Source: Streptococcus sp. NPS 308 (GTDB lineage Bacteria > Bacillota > Bacilli > Lactobacillales > Streptococcaceae). From it: a stretch of 64,000 nt of DNA. The DNA lies in assembly GCF_002355895.1 (NCBI RefSeq), contig NZ_AP017652.1, positions 1,521,001-1,585,000 on the forward strand. The letters are read 5' to 3'. Positions 1-8,583 of the stretch are shown here, one piece after another. Made by a program: the position numbers and the translations under genes. The first letter of the stretch is position 1, and every line of letters starts with the position of its first letter. The notes beneath the pieces were generated by a model. It worked only from the letters and a program-made list of their open reading frames with translations, searched no databases and was not told the DNA's origin.

Positions 1-679
1 GACCAAAATGTTGAGCTGAGATGGTTGTATCAATATCGCGCGCTTTGAGGATTTTTTCCTTGTAGTTTGGATGAGCGTTTGATTCCTTAGCTACTACAAA
101 TCGTGTACCAATCTGAATAGCATCTGCACCTAACATAAAGGCTGCTGCCGCACCTTCACCATCAGCAATTCCTCCAGCAACAATAACTGGAATCGAAACA
201 GCTGCAGCAACTTGACGAGCTAAGGTCATGGTTGTCAACTTACCGATGTGTCCACCAGCTTCCATTCCTTCTGCAATGACCGCATCCGCACCGATTTTTT
301 CCATCCGTTTTGCCAAAGCAACACTTGGAACAACAGGGATGACAGTGATACCTGCTTCGTGGAAACGAGACATATATTTACTTGGATTTCCAGCTCCTGT
401 TGTTACTACCTTGACTCCTTCTTCAATCACAAGATCGACAATGTCATCTACAAATGGAGACAGGAGCATGATGTTGACACCAAAAGGTTTATCAGTCAGT
501 GCTTTAATCTTATCAATATTTGCCTTCACGACCTCTTTCGGTGCATTTCCACCACCGATAATTCCTAAACCGCCAGCTTTAGAAACAGCTCCGGCCAAGT
601 CGCCATCAGCGACCCAGGCCATCCCTCCTTGGAAAATTGGATATTTAATGTTTAATAATTCTGTAATACGTGTTTTCAT
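1..679 (-). CDS. fabK: Enoyl-ACP reductase II FabK (3' end outside window)
   Basis: The minus-strand frame from the ATG at 679 runs open to the window edge and encodes about 226 residues beginning [20 protein letters not shown], the start of the FMN-dependent FabK / 2-nitropropane dioxygenase-like TIM-barrel family. Glycine-rich phosphate-binding segments (GGLGIIGGG near residue 36, [12 protein letters not shown] near residue 180) are visible. FabK carries out the last, NAD(P)H-dependent reduction of each fatty acid elongation cycle in streptococci, which lack FabI. It is downstream of acpP in the same orientation, with a FabT-like palindrome in the gap, so FabT repression is expected. The C-terminal third is missing only because the window ends. 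Confidence 0.95.
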   Translation of the reverse strand, partial: MKTRITELLNIKYPIFQGGMAWVADGDLAGAVSKAGGLGIIGGGNAPKEVVKANIDKIKALTDKPFGVNIMLLSPFVDDIVDLVIEEGVKVVTTGAGNPSKYMSRFHEAGITVIPVVPSVALAKRMEKIGADAVIAEGMEAGGHIGKLTTMTLARQVAAAVSIPVIVAGGIADGEGAAAAFMLGADAIQIGTRFVVAKESNAHPNYKEKILKARDIDTTISAQHFG

Positions 680-726
680 AGTGCCTCCATCAGTCCTTGC
701 TTACGTAATAGTTCGATTAGTATATT

Positions 727-742
727 ATTTGAGTCTCAAACT
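727..742. promoter_or_regulatory. FabT-like operator between acpP and fabK
   Basis: ATTTGAGTCTCAAACT is a 6-bp inverted repeat (TTTGAG / CTCAAA) with a one-base centre, about 50 bases upstream of the fabK start. FabT is known to bind TTTGA-type palindromes ahead of fabT and fabK in S. pneumoniae. Assignment to FabT is by position and pattern only. Confidence 0.6.
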
Positions 743-798
743 ATTACCTAAACAAGAGGGAGTGGGTTTCCCCTACTCCTTCTATATCTTATTCGCTC

Positions 799-1023
799 TT
801 ATTTTGTTTTCTCTTCAACGTAGGCAACCAAGTCACCAACAGTCTTCAAGTTATCTTCTGCTTCGATTTGGATATCAAAAGCATCTTCAATTTCAGAGAT
901 TACTTGGAACAAGTCCAATGAATCTGCATCCAAATCATCAAAAGTAGATTCAAGTGTTACTTCTGATGCATCTTTCCCAAGTTCTTCAACGATAATTTCT
1001 TGTACTTTTTCAAATACTGCCAT
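799..1023 (-). CDS. acpP: Acyl carrier protein
   Basis: A 74-residue acidic protein that carries growing acyl chains on a 4'-phosphopantetheine arm. The motif DADSLD places the attachment serine at residue 35, and the length and helical acidic composition are typical of type II ACPs. It lies between fabH and fabK, the usual streptococcal order. A ribosome binding site (AAAGGAG) precedes the ATG. Confidence 0.96.
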   Translation of the reverse strand: MAVFEKVQEIIVEELGKDASEVTLESTFDDLDADSLDLFQVISEIEDAFDIQIEAEDNLKTVGDLVAYVEEKTK

Positions 1024-1079
1024 GATAGGACTCCTTTAAAATATAAAAATTTATAACAATGTGTTCACCACATGATTAC

Positions 1080-2054
1080 CTAGATTGTAAGAATGAGCGT
1101 GCCCCAGGTCAAGCCTCCACCGAAGCCTGATAAAAGAATCGTTTGGCTGCCGTCTACACGGATCAACCCCTGATCCACACACTCTGATAGTAAAATCGGG
1201 ATGCTAGCCGCACTGGTATTCCCATACTCCATCATATTGGCTGGAAGTTTGTCTCGGTCAACACCGATTTTTTTAGCCATCTTATCCAATATGCGGATAT
1301 TGGCCTGATGAAGCAAGAGATAGTCCAAATCAGATGCCCCTACTGGACCTTCGTCAATGGTCTGCTTGATTGACCTAGCAACATCTCGAATCGCAAAATC
1401 AAAAACTGCTCGCCCGTCCATCTTCAAAAATGCAGGAACTGCTTCTTGATTAGAGAAGGGGGAAGTCAAGGTCGTTTGCCCATAAGTTAAGCACTCGCTT
1501 CGAGTACCATCACTGTGTATACTCTCTGCAAGGAAGTGGCGGTTGTCACTTATTTCCAAGAGAACTCCACCAGCACCGTCTCCAAAGAGTACAGCAGTCG
1601 ATCGATCTGACCAGTCAACCGCCTTGGACAAGGTTTCAGCACCGATAACAATCCCTTTTTTGAACTGTCCAGATGTCAGAAACTTCTCAGCAGTTGAAAG
1701 TGCAAAAATAAAGCCACTGCAGGCAGCTGTGAGATCAAAAGCAAAGGCTCTGTTAGCACCAATATTGGCCTGAACTCGCGCTGCTGTAGAGGGCATCATT
1801 GAGTCAGGTGTGATCGTTGCTACAATGATAAAATCAATCTGCTCAGCTTTTATGCTCGCCTTAGCCAGTAAGCTTTTGGCAACTTCTGTCGCCAAATCAC
1901 TCGTTGACTCCGTTTTTGAAATATGTCTTTGTTTAATTCCTGTACGACTTGAAATCCACTCATCGCTTGTATCCATGATTTGAGCCAAGTCTTGATTGGT
2001 GACCACTTGCTCTGGTACATAATGAGCAACCTGGCTTATTTTAGCAAAAGCCAT
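1080..2054 (-). CDS. fabH: Beta-ketoacyl-ACP synthase III
   Basis: A 324-residue condensing enzyme that starts fatty acid synthesis by joining acetyl-CoA to malonyl-ACP. The catalytic triad is visible: Cys112 in AACSGF, His in LLHQAN and Asn in YGNTSAAS near the C-terminus; the GFGGGLTWG glycine motif ends the protein. Length is normal for FabH. Its ATG overlaps the stop codon of fabT (TAATG), so the two are translationally coupled. Confidence 0.97.
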   Translation of the reverse strand: MAFAKISQVAHYVPEQVVTNQDLAQIMDTSDEWISSRTGIKQRHISKTESTSDLATEVAKSLLAKASIKAEQIDFIIVATITPDSMMPSTAARVQANIGANRAFAFDLTAACSGFIFALSTAEKFLTSGQFKKGIVIGAETLSKAVDWSDRSTAVLFGDGAGGVLLEISDNRHFLAESIHSDGTRSECLTYGQTTLTSPFSNQEAVPAFLKMDGRAVFDFAIRDVARSIKQTIDEGPVGASDLDYLLLHQANIRILDKMAKKIGVDRDKLPANMMEYGNTSAASIPILLSECVDQGLIRVDGSQTILLSGFGGGLTWGTLILTI

Positions 2055-2488
2055 TATTTCAAATCCTCCAAAAATTGGTAAAGGTTAGTCAATCCTTTGC
2101 CCATAACATCCATCTCCTCAGGACTCATCCCGTCGATAATTTTTTCAACCATGGCCTTGTGGAAACGTTTATGAAGGCGGTGGAGCAAACGACCTTTCTT
2201 TGTCAAATGTAGATAAACCACACGACGATCCTGTTCGGAACGAATTCGCTCAATATAACCTTTTCTTTCCAGGTTATTCAAGCTCGTTGTAACCGTTCCA
2301 AGAGTTACCATCAGTTCCTTTGAAACCTTGCTTGGTGTTGCCTCCGGGAACTTCCCAATCACATCGATCGTGTGCATTTCTTTGATGGAGATGTCTTTGA
2401 ATCGACTACCTCGTAAGCTAACCTCCTCGATCACAAGGACATTATTAAAAATGGATGTTAAATAATCATTTACTTGTTGGTAGTCCAA
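2054..2488 (-). CDS. fabT: MarR-family fatty acid synthesis repressor
   Basis: A 144-residue winged-helix protein of the MarR family. A helix-turn-helix is seen around [20 protein letters not shown] and a wing around [14 protein letters not shown]. In streptococci this gene sits between fabM and fabH and encodes FabT, which represses the fab cluster when bound to long-chain acyl-ACP. Position and sequence both fit. The promoter region upstream carries TTTGAT/ATCAAA half sites, consistent with autoregulation. Confidence 0.93.
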   Translation of the reverse strand: MDYQQVNDYLTSIFNNVLVIEEVSLRGSRFKDISIKEMHTIDVIGKFPEATPSKVSKELMVTLGTVTTSLNNLERKGYIERIRSEQDRRVVYLHLTKKGRLLHRLHKRFHKAMVEKIIDGMSPEEMDVMGKGLTNLYQFLEDLK

Positions 2489-2521
2489 ATCCTTTCCCTC
2501 CTCTTCAAAAAAACTTTTACA

Positions 2522-2553
2522 ATCAAAACATTTGATAGAGAAAGTATATCAAA
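2522..2553. promoter_or_regulatory. Putative FabT operator upstream of fabT
   Basis: The gap between fabM and fabT holds ATCAAAACATTTGAT, a perfect 6-bp inverted repeat, followed by a second copy of ATCAAA at 2548-2553. These match the TTTGAT half sites expected for FabT. Binding is inferred. Confidence 0.5.
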
Positions 2554-2579
2554 CTTCAAAAGATAGTGCAAGTATTTTT

Positions 2580-3365
2580 TTACTTTCCTGAAAATTTTGG
2601 TCGTCTTCTTTCTGAATGAGCGCGAACTCCTTCTTTGAAATCTTCGGTTTGAGCCAAGGATTCCTGCAACTTCAACTCTAATTCAGCATAATTTTGCCAA
2701 TCCTTAAATTGGCTTTCCCAAACCAACTTTTTAATCGCTGCATAGGAATTAGCTGAACCGCGTCTGAGTTTTTTTAGAACCTGGTCTCGTGTTTTTTCTA
2801 GCTTATCTGCCTCACAGACTCGATAAACCACACCCCACTCCAGAGCTTTTTCTGCTGTTAAGGCTTCTCCTGTCATGGCAAGCTGGGCTGCTCGTGTTAC
2901 TCCTATACTACGACTTAGGAGATGAATACCTCCTGCATCAGGAGCCAAGCCAACCCCGACAAAGGCTTGAATGAACTTGGCCTTGTCTGTTGCTATACAA
3001 AAATCAACCGCTACTGCCATATTGGCTGCAGCTCCTGCAACGGCTCCATCTACTTCCATCAAAACTGGTTTGGGTATTTGCTTGATTTTATAGGAAATTG
3101 TATTAACTAACTCAGCGATTTTTGTCAGTGAAGGAATATCATCCTCATCCACCGCCCGCTTCATCTCGACCAGGTCTCCCCCCACTGAGAAAACTTTTCC
3201 GTTCGCGTTAATCAAGATATACTGCACTGCTTGGTCCTGCTCTGCCAAGGTCAAAGCTTCTAAGATTTCCTCACACATTGGGATGTGAAAACCATTTGCC
3301 ACTTCAGGACGATTCAGAGTAATAATAGCTAGATCATCTACGATCTGGTATAGGATATGATTCAT
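2580..3365 (-). CDS. fabM: Trans-2, cis-3-decenoyl-ACP isomerase (enoyl-CoA hydratase family)
   Basis: A 261-residue crotonase-fold protein. The oxyanion-hole segments are visible as [11 protein letters not shown] and [16 protein letters not shown], and the C-terminal helix is of normal length. As the first gene upstream of fabT in a streptococcal fab cluster it is best read as FabM, which isomerises trans-2- to cis-3-decenoyl-ACP to introduce the double bond of unsaturated fatty acids in organisms without FabA. The family alone would permit a generic enoyl-CoA hydratase; the neighbourhood decides. Confidence 0.9.
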   Translation of the reverse strand: MNHILYQIVDDLAIITLNRPEVANGFHIPMCEEILEALTLAEQDQAVQYILINANGKVFSVGGDLVEMKRAVDEDDIPSLTKIAELVNTISYKIKQIPKPVLMEVDGAVAGAAANMAVAVDFCIATDKAKFIQAFVGVGLAPDAGGIHLLSRSIGVTRAAQLAMTGEALTAEKALEWGVVYRVCEADKLEKTRDQVLKKLRRGSANSYAAIKKLVWESQFKDWQNYAELELKLQESLAQTEDFKEGVRAHSERRRPKFSGK

Positions 3366-3385
3366 AGCTTCTCCTTTTGTATGGT

Positions 3386-3407
3386 GATAAAATTATTTTA
3401 TTATCAA
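3386..3407. promoter_or_regulatory. Inverted repeat upstream of fabM, possible FabT site
   Basis: TGATAA at 3386-3391 and TTATCA at 3402-3407 form an inverted repeat with an AT-rich spacer, 20 to 42 bases before the fabM start. It resembles the other FabT-like sites in the window but is less exact, and could be part of an AT-rich promoter. Confidence 0.35.
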
Positions 3408-3584
3408 AGTATACCTTTTTTGGGATAAAGGAACAAGAAAAAATCAATTAAAAGTGTCTCAGCCGATTATTTTACCTTCATTTATGAATTTGAGGAAAAT
3501 TGACTTTCTTACTTTTTATCTATTTATCGATTCCCAGAATAAATTAACATTTGCTTCTATTAAAATAGGAAGATATTTTCTTCA

Positions 3585-3613
3585 TTGAAAAAAGCCCCTC
3601 TTTCTGCTATAAT
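3585..3613 (+). promoter_or_regulatory. Sigma-A promoter of the aspartate kinase gene
   Basis: TTGAAA and a consensus TATAAT with a 17-base spacer lie 30 bases upstream of the start codon. The gap upstream (3366-3584) is AT-rich and otherwise empty apart from the inverted repeat near fabM. Confidence 0.85.
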
Positions 3614-3642
3614 CGTATAAAATACTTACTTGAGGAGTCCCT

Positions 3643-5007
3643 ATGAAGGTTGTAAAATTTGGTGGAAGCTCTCTTGCCTCTGCTAGTCAGTTAGAAAAAG
3701 TTTTAAACATCGTTAAAAGTGATAAAGAACGTCGTTTTGTAGTCGTTTCTGCACCCGGTAAACGCAATGCTGAAGATACCAAGGTAACTGATGCCTTGAT
3801 CAAATACTATCGCGACTATGTAGCTGGAAATGACATCAGTGCTAGCCAAAGCTGGATCATTGACCGTTATGCGGCTATGGTGAGCGAACTAGGCTTAAAA
3901 CCAACTGTTTTAGAGAAAATTTCTAAAAGTATCCGCGCCTTAGCGACTCTTCCTATTGAAGAAAATGACTTTCTCTATGACGCCTTCCTAGCAGCTGGAG
4001 AAAACAACAACGCCAAATTGATCGCAGCCTACTTTAACCAAAACGGCATTGATGCGCGCTATGTCCATCCTAGAGAAGCTGGAATTGTTGTCACAAGTGA
4101 ACCAGGAAACGCACGTATCATTCCATCTAGTTATGACAAGATTGAAGGCTTGGCAGATAGCAACGAAGTCCTTGTCATCCCTGGTTTCTTTGGTGTGACT
4201 AAGGAGAATCAAATCTGTACTTTTTCACGTGGAGGTTCAGATATCACAGGTTCTATCATTGCAGCAGGTGTTAAGGCTGATCTCTATGAGAACTTTACAG
4301 ACGTAGATGGTATCTTTGCTGCTCATCCTGGTATTATCCACCAACCACACTCCATTCCTGAATTAACCTACCGTGAAATGCGTGAGTTGGCTTACGCTGG
4401 ATTTTCAGTTCTTCATGACGAAGCCCTTCTTCCTGCCTACCGAGGAAAAATTCCTCTTGTCATCAAGAATACCAACAACCCTGACCACCCAGGAACACGC
4501 ATTGTTTTAGAACACAGTAGTGATAAATTCCCAGTAGTAGGGATTGCAGGTGACTCAGGATTCGTCAGCATAAACATGTCTAAATACCTCATGAACCGCG
4601 AAGTCGGATTTGGTCGCAAGGCTCTACAAATCCTAGAAGATCTTAACATCGGATGGGAACACATGCCAACTGGTATCGATGATCTTTCAATCATTCTCCG
4701 CGGTCGTGAACTCACTCCTATCAAGGAAGAAGAAATTCTACGTCAACTCGTTCAAAAGGCTGAAGTAGATCATGCTGAAATTGAACATGACCTTTCCATC
4801 ATTATGATTGTTGGAGAAAAGATGAAGAGTCATATCGGGGTAACTGCTACTGCAACACGTGCTTTGTCTGAGAATAAAATCAACATCCAGATGATGTCCC
4901 AAGGTTCAAGTGAAGTTTCCATCATGTTTGTTGTCAATAAAGACCAAGAAAAAGCAGCTATCAAGGCTCTCTATCATGCCTTTTTCGATGAAAGTAAGGA
5001 AGACTAA
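3643..5007 (+). CDS. Aspartate kinase
   Basis: A 454-residue enzyme that phosphorylates L-aspartate, the first committed step to lysine, threonine, methionine and cell-wall precursors. The N-terminal KFGGSS motif (residues 5-10) and a later SRGGSDITG segment mark the amino-acid kinase domain. The C-terminal 150 residues look like paired ACT domains (GFVSINMSKYLMNREVGFG, IMIVGEKMKSHIGVTA), so allosteric feedback is likely. It starts after a clear GAGGAG site and is followed two bases later by the DUF956 gene, with which it is presumably co-transcribed. Confidence 0.95.
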   Translation: MKVVKFGGSSLASASQLEKVLNIVKSDKERRFVVVSAPGKRNAEDTKVTDALIKYYRDYVAGNDISASQSWIIDRYAAMVSELGLKPTVLEKISKSIRALATLPIEENDFLYDAFLAAGENNNAKLIAAYFNQNGIDARYVHPREAGIVVTSEPGNARIIPSSYDKIEGLADSNEVLVIPGFFGVTKENQICTFSRGGSDITGSIIAAGVKADLYENFTDVDGIFAAHPGIIHQPHSIPELTYREMRELAYAGFSVLHDEALLPAYRGKIPLVIKNTNNPDHPGTRIVLEHSSDKFPVVGIAGDSGFVSINMSKYLMNREVGFGRKALQILEDLNIGWEHMPTGIDDLSIILRGRELTPIKEEEILRQLVQKAEVDHAEIEHDLSIIMIVGEKMKSHIGVTATATRALSENKINIQMMSQGSSEVSIMFVVNKDQEKAAIKALYHAFFDESKED

Positions 5008-5009
5008 TC

Positions 5010-5381
5010 ATGGCCCAATCTCTCAATAAAGTCATTGACCTGCAAACCACTGGGACATCTTACCTCTCTATCTCGGGAAAGGTTGGAAAATTTCTAGTCG
5101 GAGACCAAGCCTTGGAGTTTTATCCTGATGTCAATGTCGAACAATATATCCAAATTCCCTGGTCCAGTATTCAGCAAATTGGAGCCAACGTAAGTGGTCG
5201 CAAGATCAGCCGCCACTTTGAAGTCTTCACTGATCAAGGAAAATTCCTCTTTGCTTCAAAAGACTCTGGAGCTATCCTCAAAATCGCTCGAGAAAAATTA
5301 GGAAACGACAAGGTCGTGAAACTTCCGACTCTACTCCAGACCATTGGACAAAAACTTAAAAATCTATTTGCAAAAAAGTAA
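5010..5381 (+). CDS. DUF956 family protein
   Basis: A 123-residue protein without signal peptide or membrane segment. The pattern KFLVGDQALEFYPD followed by YIQIPWSSI matches DUF956, a family often found beside mannose-type PTS genes and sometimes linked to their regulation (ManO-like). Here it follows aspartate kinase by two bases and precedes the serS leader; no PTS gene is in the window. Function unknown in this setting. The serS promoter lies within its last codons. Confidence 0.85.
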   Translation: MAQSLNKVIDLQTTGTSYLSISGKVGKFLVGDQALEFYPDVNVEQYIQIPWSSIQQIGANVSGRKISRHFEVFTDQGKFLFASKDSGAILKIAREKLGNDKVVKLPTLLQTIGQKLKNLFAKK

Positions 5382-5396
5382 AAACTTTAGTATAAT
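5368..5396 (+). promoter_or_regulatory. Promoter of the serS leader
   Basis: TTGCAA and TATAAT are separated by 17 bases just before the T-box leader. The -35 box overlaps the end of the DUF956 coding region. Confidence 0.75.
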
Positions 5397-5399
5397 CAT

Positions 5400-5579
5400 A
5401 GCAACGGATAAGTAGGTTATCTCCTTCTTTCAGAAAGTCTGCGGGTGCTGCGAGCAGATAGGAGGGATAGGTGAAATTCTACCGTTAGTAACAATTACAT
5501 ATACAATCAAGTGCACACCTGTGAAGTTGGATGGAACCGTGGCCCTGCCACTCCAACACTTTGTCAGGTGTGCTTTTTT
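5400..5579 (+). promoter_or_regulatory. T-box riboswitch (tRNA-Ser) controlling serS
   Basis: The leader has a T-box layout. AACGG near 5401 pairs with CCGTT at 5482-5486 at the base of stem I. A specifier-like triplet TCT (Ser) at 5478-5480 is followed by A. The T-box core GGATGGAACCGTGG (5529-5542) has flanking arms GTTGG/CCAAC and GTGG/CCAC for the antiterminator. The competing terminator is a perfect 9-bp stem, GCACACCTG (5513-5521) with CAGGTGTGC (5565-5573), followed by six T. Uncharged tRNA-Ser is expected to favour antitermination. The base after TGG in the bulge is A, whereas tRNA-Ser usually has G as discriminator. Confidence 0.9.
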
Positions 5580-5594
5580 CATAAAGGAGTTCTT

Positions 5595-6869
5595 ATGTTA
5601 GATATTAAACGTATTCGCACAGATTTTGATGCTGTCGCAGAAAAATTGGCTACACGTGGTGTAGATGCTGCTGTCTTAAATGAAATGAAAGAAATCGATG
5701 CTAAACGTCGTGACATCTTGGTCAAGGTTGAAACGCTCAAAGCAGAACGTAACACAGTTTCTGCTGAGATTGCCCAAGCCAAGCGAAACAAGGAAAATGC
5801 AGATGACAAGATTGCTGCGATGCAAACCCTATCTACTGAAGTCAAAGCCTTGGATGCTGAATTGGCGGACATCGATGCTAAATTGACAGAATTTACCACT
5901 ACTCTTCCAAACATCCCTGCCGACAGCGTTCCTGTTGGGGCTGATGAAGATGACAATGTGGAAGTTCGCCGTTGGGGTACTCCGCGCGAGTTTGACTTTG
6001 AACCAAAAGCTCACTGGGATCTTGGTGAAGACTTGGGTATCCTTGACTGGGAACGTGGTGGAAAAGTAACGGGCGCTCGTTTTCTCTTCTATAAAGGCCT
6101 CGGTGCTCGTTTAGAACGTGCTATCTACAACTTCATGTTGGATGAGCATGGTAAAGAAGGCTATACGGAAGTTATCACACCTTACATAGTTAACCATGAC
6201 TCAATGTTTGGTACTGGTCAATATCCAAAATTTAAGGAAGACACTTTTGAATTGAAAGACACTAATTATGTCCTCATTCCTACAGCTGAAGTGCCCCTCA
6301 CAAACTACTACCGTGATGAAATCCTCGACGGAAAAGACTTACCAATCTACTTTACCGCTATGAGTCCATCATTCCGTTCTGAGGCTGGTTCAGCTGGTCG
6401 TGATACACGTGGCTTGATTCGTCTGCACCAATTCCACAAGGTTGAAATGGTCAAATTTGCCAAACCAGAAGAATCTTACGAAGAATTGGAAAAAATGACT
6501 GCCAACGCTGAGAACATCCTTCAAAAACTCAATCTTCCGTACCGTGTCGTTGCCCTCTCTACTGGGGACATGGGCTTCTCAGCTGCTAAGACTTACGACT
6601 TGGAAGTTTGGATTCCAGCCCAAAATACCTACCGTGAAATCTCAAGCTGTTCAAATACAGAAGATTTCCAAGCCCGTCGTGCTCAAATTCGCTACCGTGA
6701 TGAAGCCGATGGCAAGGTGAAACTCCTTCACACCTTGAACGGTTCTGGACTTGCAGTTGGACGTACAGTGGCTGCAATTCTTGAAAACTACCAAAACGCA
6801 GATGGTTCTGTGACCATTCCAGAAGCTCTTCGTCCATACATGGGTGGATCTGAAGTTATCAAACCATAA
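5595..6869 (+). CDS. serS: Seryl-tRNA synthetase
   Basis: A 424-residue class II synthetase charging tRNA-Ser. The N-terminal 110 residues form the long two-helix coiled-coil arm that grips the tRNA variable arm. Motif 2 ([21 protein letters not shown]) and motif 3 ([19 protein letters not shown]) are present. The open frame extends upstream to 5511, but that region is the T-box terminator; the ATG at 5595 follows AAGGAG with normal spacing and gives MLDIKRIR, the conserved N-terminus. Confidence 0.97.
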   Translation: MLDIKRIRTDFDAVAEKLATRGVDAAVLNEMKEIDAKRRDILVKVETLKAERNTVSAEIAQAKRNKENADDKIAAMQTLSTEVKALDAELADIDAKLTEFTTTLPNIPADSVPVGADEDDNVEVRRWGTPREFDFEPKAHWDLGEDLGILDWERGGKVTGARFLFYKGLGARLERAIYNFMLDEHGKEGYTEVITPYIVNHDSMFGTGQYPKFKEDTFELKDTNYVLIPTAEVPLTNYYRDEILDGKDLPIYFTAMSPSFRSEAGSAGRDTRGLIRLHQFHKVEMVKFAKPEESYEELEKMTANAENILQKLNLPYRVVALSTGDMGFSAAKTYDLEVWIPAQNTYREISSCSNTEDFQARRAQIRYRDEADGKVKLLHTLNGSGLAVGRTVAAILENYQNADGSVTIPEALRPYMGGSEVIKP

Positions 6870-6876
6870 AAAAATA

Positions 6877-6907
6877 AGGCCTAGCTATTTCTAGCTAGAC
6901 CTTTTTT
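6877..6907. terminator. Terminator between convergent serS and the TehA-like gene
   Basis: AGGcCTAGCT and AGCTAGaCCT form a 10-position stem around a 6-base loop, followed by six T on the plus strand and preceded by an A run, so it could act in both directions. The stop codon of the minus-strand gene (6895-6897) is inside the stem. Confidence 0.85.
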
Positions 6908-7794
6908 CGTAACCAAATCAGATAAGCACCCAAGACAAAGAATAAAATAGTGAGGCAAATAACGGTTTCAGCCAATACCAGATAATCCAGAAATGGAAGT
7001 TTCAAGATCCCCTGAGCCATCTTGAGCGAAGTAGCTGTGATAATGGTTGGGAAGCTTAGGGCTGAGAAGGCTGGTTGAAATCCTTGTTTTAAAATATTGG
7101 GTAGGCGAGTTAAAACAAAGAAAAAGAAGGATTGAGATGCCAAAATCATGACAATCAAGAGCCAAGTCGGTAGGCTTGCTCCTCCAACTCGAACTAGAGA
7201 AGCCAAGAGTAGGGAAAAGGGAGCACAGTAGATTCCTTCCTGTCCAAGCAAGGCTAGTGGGAGTGGAGATTTCTTTAAATCGCTATAAATAAGCGGATAG
7301 AGATAGAAGGTCAAGACAAAACCAAAACTCAAGGTTGCATAGGCAATCTCGATAATGCCTACCAGAGGATAGGTCAAGGCTGCCACAGCTATCCCCACAT
7401 AGAGCACCGTCCAGCTAGGAGTCGCATTGACCCTCCGACCCGGACAGGCAAATTTGATGGTAAAAGTAGCAATCAAAGCTAAATCCAAGAGAAATGAAAA
7501 CCACCAGATTCCTTGTGCTACCAAAGGAAGAGCAGGGAATACGCGAAAGACATAGGTCGATAAAATCATCCCAGCCATGGGAAAAGTTGCCATTCCAGAT
7601 AGAAGAGGGGGCTTGGTCAATTCTTGCTTGGTTTCTTCCCAATTAAAAAGATGAAGAATCAGAAAGAAAATCCACAACACTAGACCAATCAGACTCAATA
7701 AATGCGACAAAACTGGCCAAGTATCTGCAATTAGGTTTCCTGCACCTGCCAAACCTAACAAACAACCAGAAAATACCAAGGGGAGTTTTTTCAT
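6895..7794 (-). CDS. TDT family transporter (TehA / C4-dicarboxylate exporter-like)
   Basis: A 299-residue, very hydrophobic protein with about ten predicted membrane helices spread over its whole length. Segments such as GCLLGLAGAGNL near the start and FPMAGMILSTYVF near residue 95 resemble the tellurite-resistance/dicarboxylate transporter (TehA, TDT) fold, which forms SLAC1-like anion channels. Substrate cannot be told from sequence. It is monocistronic, convergent with serS, and its stop codon lies in the shared terminator. Confidence 0.8.
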   Translation of the reverse strand: MKKLPLVFSGCLLGLAGAGNLIADTWPVLSHLLSLIGLVLWIFFLILHLFNWEETKQELTKPPLLSGMATFPMAGMILSTYVFRVFPALPLVAQGIWWFSFLLDLALIATFTIKFACPGRRVNATPSWTVLYVGIAVAALTYPLVGIIEIAYATLSFGFVLTFYLYPLIYSDLKKSPLPLALLGQEGIYCAPFSLLLASLVRVGGASLPTWLLIVMILASQSFFFFVLTRLPNILKQGFQPAFSALSFPTIITATSLKMAQGILKLPFLDYLVLAETVICLTILFFVLGAYLIWLRKKV

Positions 7795-7854
7795 GGCAAC
7801 CTCCGTTAATCATATTATTATCAGTATAACATAAAAACCCTTAAAATAGCATAG

Positions 7855-7890
7855 AAAAATGAAGACTGGTTTACTCAGCCTTCATTTTTT
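7855..7890 (-). terminator. Terminator downstream of the broken CMD gene
   Basis: A hairpin with arms of ATGAAGgCTG and CAGtCTTCAT type, flanked by T runs on the minus strand and A runs on the other side. It separates the decarboxylase-like gene from the TehA-like gene. Confidence 0.75.
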
Positions 7891-7904
7891 CTTTATTGTT
7901 CCAA

Positions 7905-8453
7905 CTAGGCATAGGGTTGCAATTCGGGGTTAATGGGCGTATTGGCTAGGTTATTAGCATAGTTACAAAGGCTTGCTAGGCTGACACCGAGAACCACGTC
8001 CAAGGCATTTTGTTGCGTATAGCCGACTTCTAAAAATTCACTAAGCGCTTCATCGCCTACACGACCCTTGGTATTGATGACTGCCAAGGTAAACTTGGCT
8101 AGGGTGTCTAGTTTTGGATCTGACTCGATTGGAGTGCGATTGCGAAGGGCTTGGAGGAGATCATCATTCATCTGGATTTGTTTGATCGAAAAGGCGGTGT
8201 GACCTGCGACGCAGAAAGCACATCCATTGGTTACGGCTGCTGTGATTTACACCACTTCACGCTCTACTGGTGTTAAGCTATTACGGCGGTTGATGGCTCC
8301 GACAGTTCGGTAGGCTTCTAGAGCAGTCGGTGCATTGGCCAAGAGACCGATCAGATTGGGAATATAGCCATTGTTATCTTTTTGTACTGTTTCCAGAACT
8401 TCTTTTACTTCTGCTGGTGCTGATTCTACTGTATGGATGGTAAATCTTGTCAT
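7905..8453 (-). pseudogene. Carboxymuconolactone decarboxylase / AhpD-like gene with an in-frame stop
   Basis: Two frame-compatible pieces make one gene of about 182 codons. The first (8247-8453) encodes 68 residues ending ...TPVEREVV and stops at TAA (8247-8249). The same frame continues ITAAVTNGCAFCVAGH and runs to TAG at 7905. The stop most simply replaces CAA (Gln). The CxxC pair of this AhpD-like, peroxidase-associated fold, with the following His, lies just after the stop, so a truncated product would lack the active site. Reinitiation at MNDDL (8171) would also lose it. No other lesion is seen, suggesting a recent mutation or a sequencing error. Confidence 0.85.
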
Positions 8454-8555
8454 AAGGAACCTCTTTTCATTTTATTGTCATTTAGTCTATCATAGAATTT
8501 CTTCTTTGGATAATATATATTTTCAATTACCATGATAGGAAATGTTTATGAAATG

Positions 8556-8580
8556 AAAAAATCACACTAAAAGTGTGATT
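8556..8580 (-). terminator. Terminator of the amino-acid:sodium symporter gene
   Basis: AATCACAC and GTGTGATT flank a 4-base loop, followed on the minus strand by a run of T. It is just past the symporter stop codon. Confidence 0.85.
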
Positions 8581-8583
8581 GGG

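Noticed and set aside
228..947. Long plus-strand open frame across fabK and acpP
   Set aside because: It is antisense to two conserved genes and spans their intergenic operator.
5511..5594. N-terminal extension of SerRS
   Set aside because: The 28 extra codons translate the T-box antiterminator and terminator; the ATG at 5595 has the ribosome binding site.
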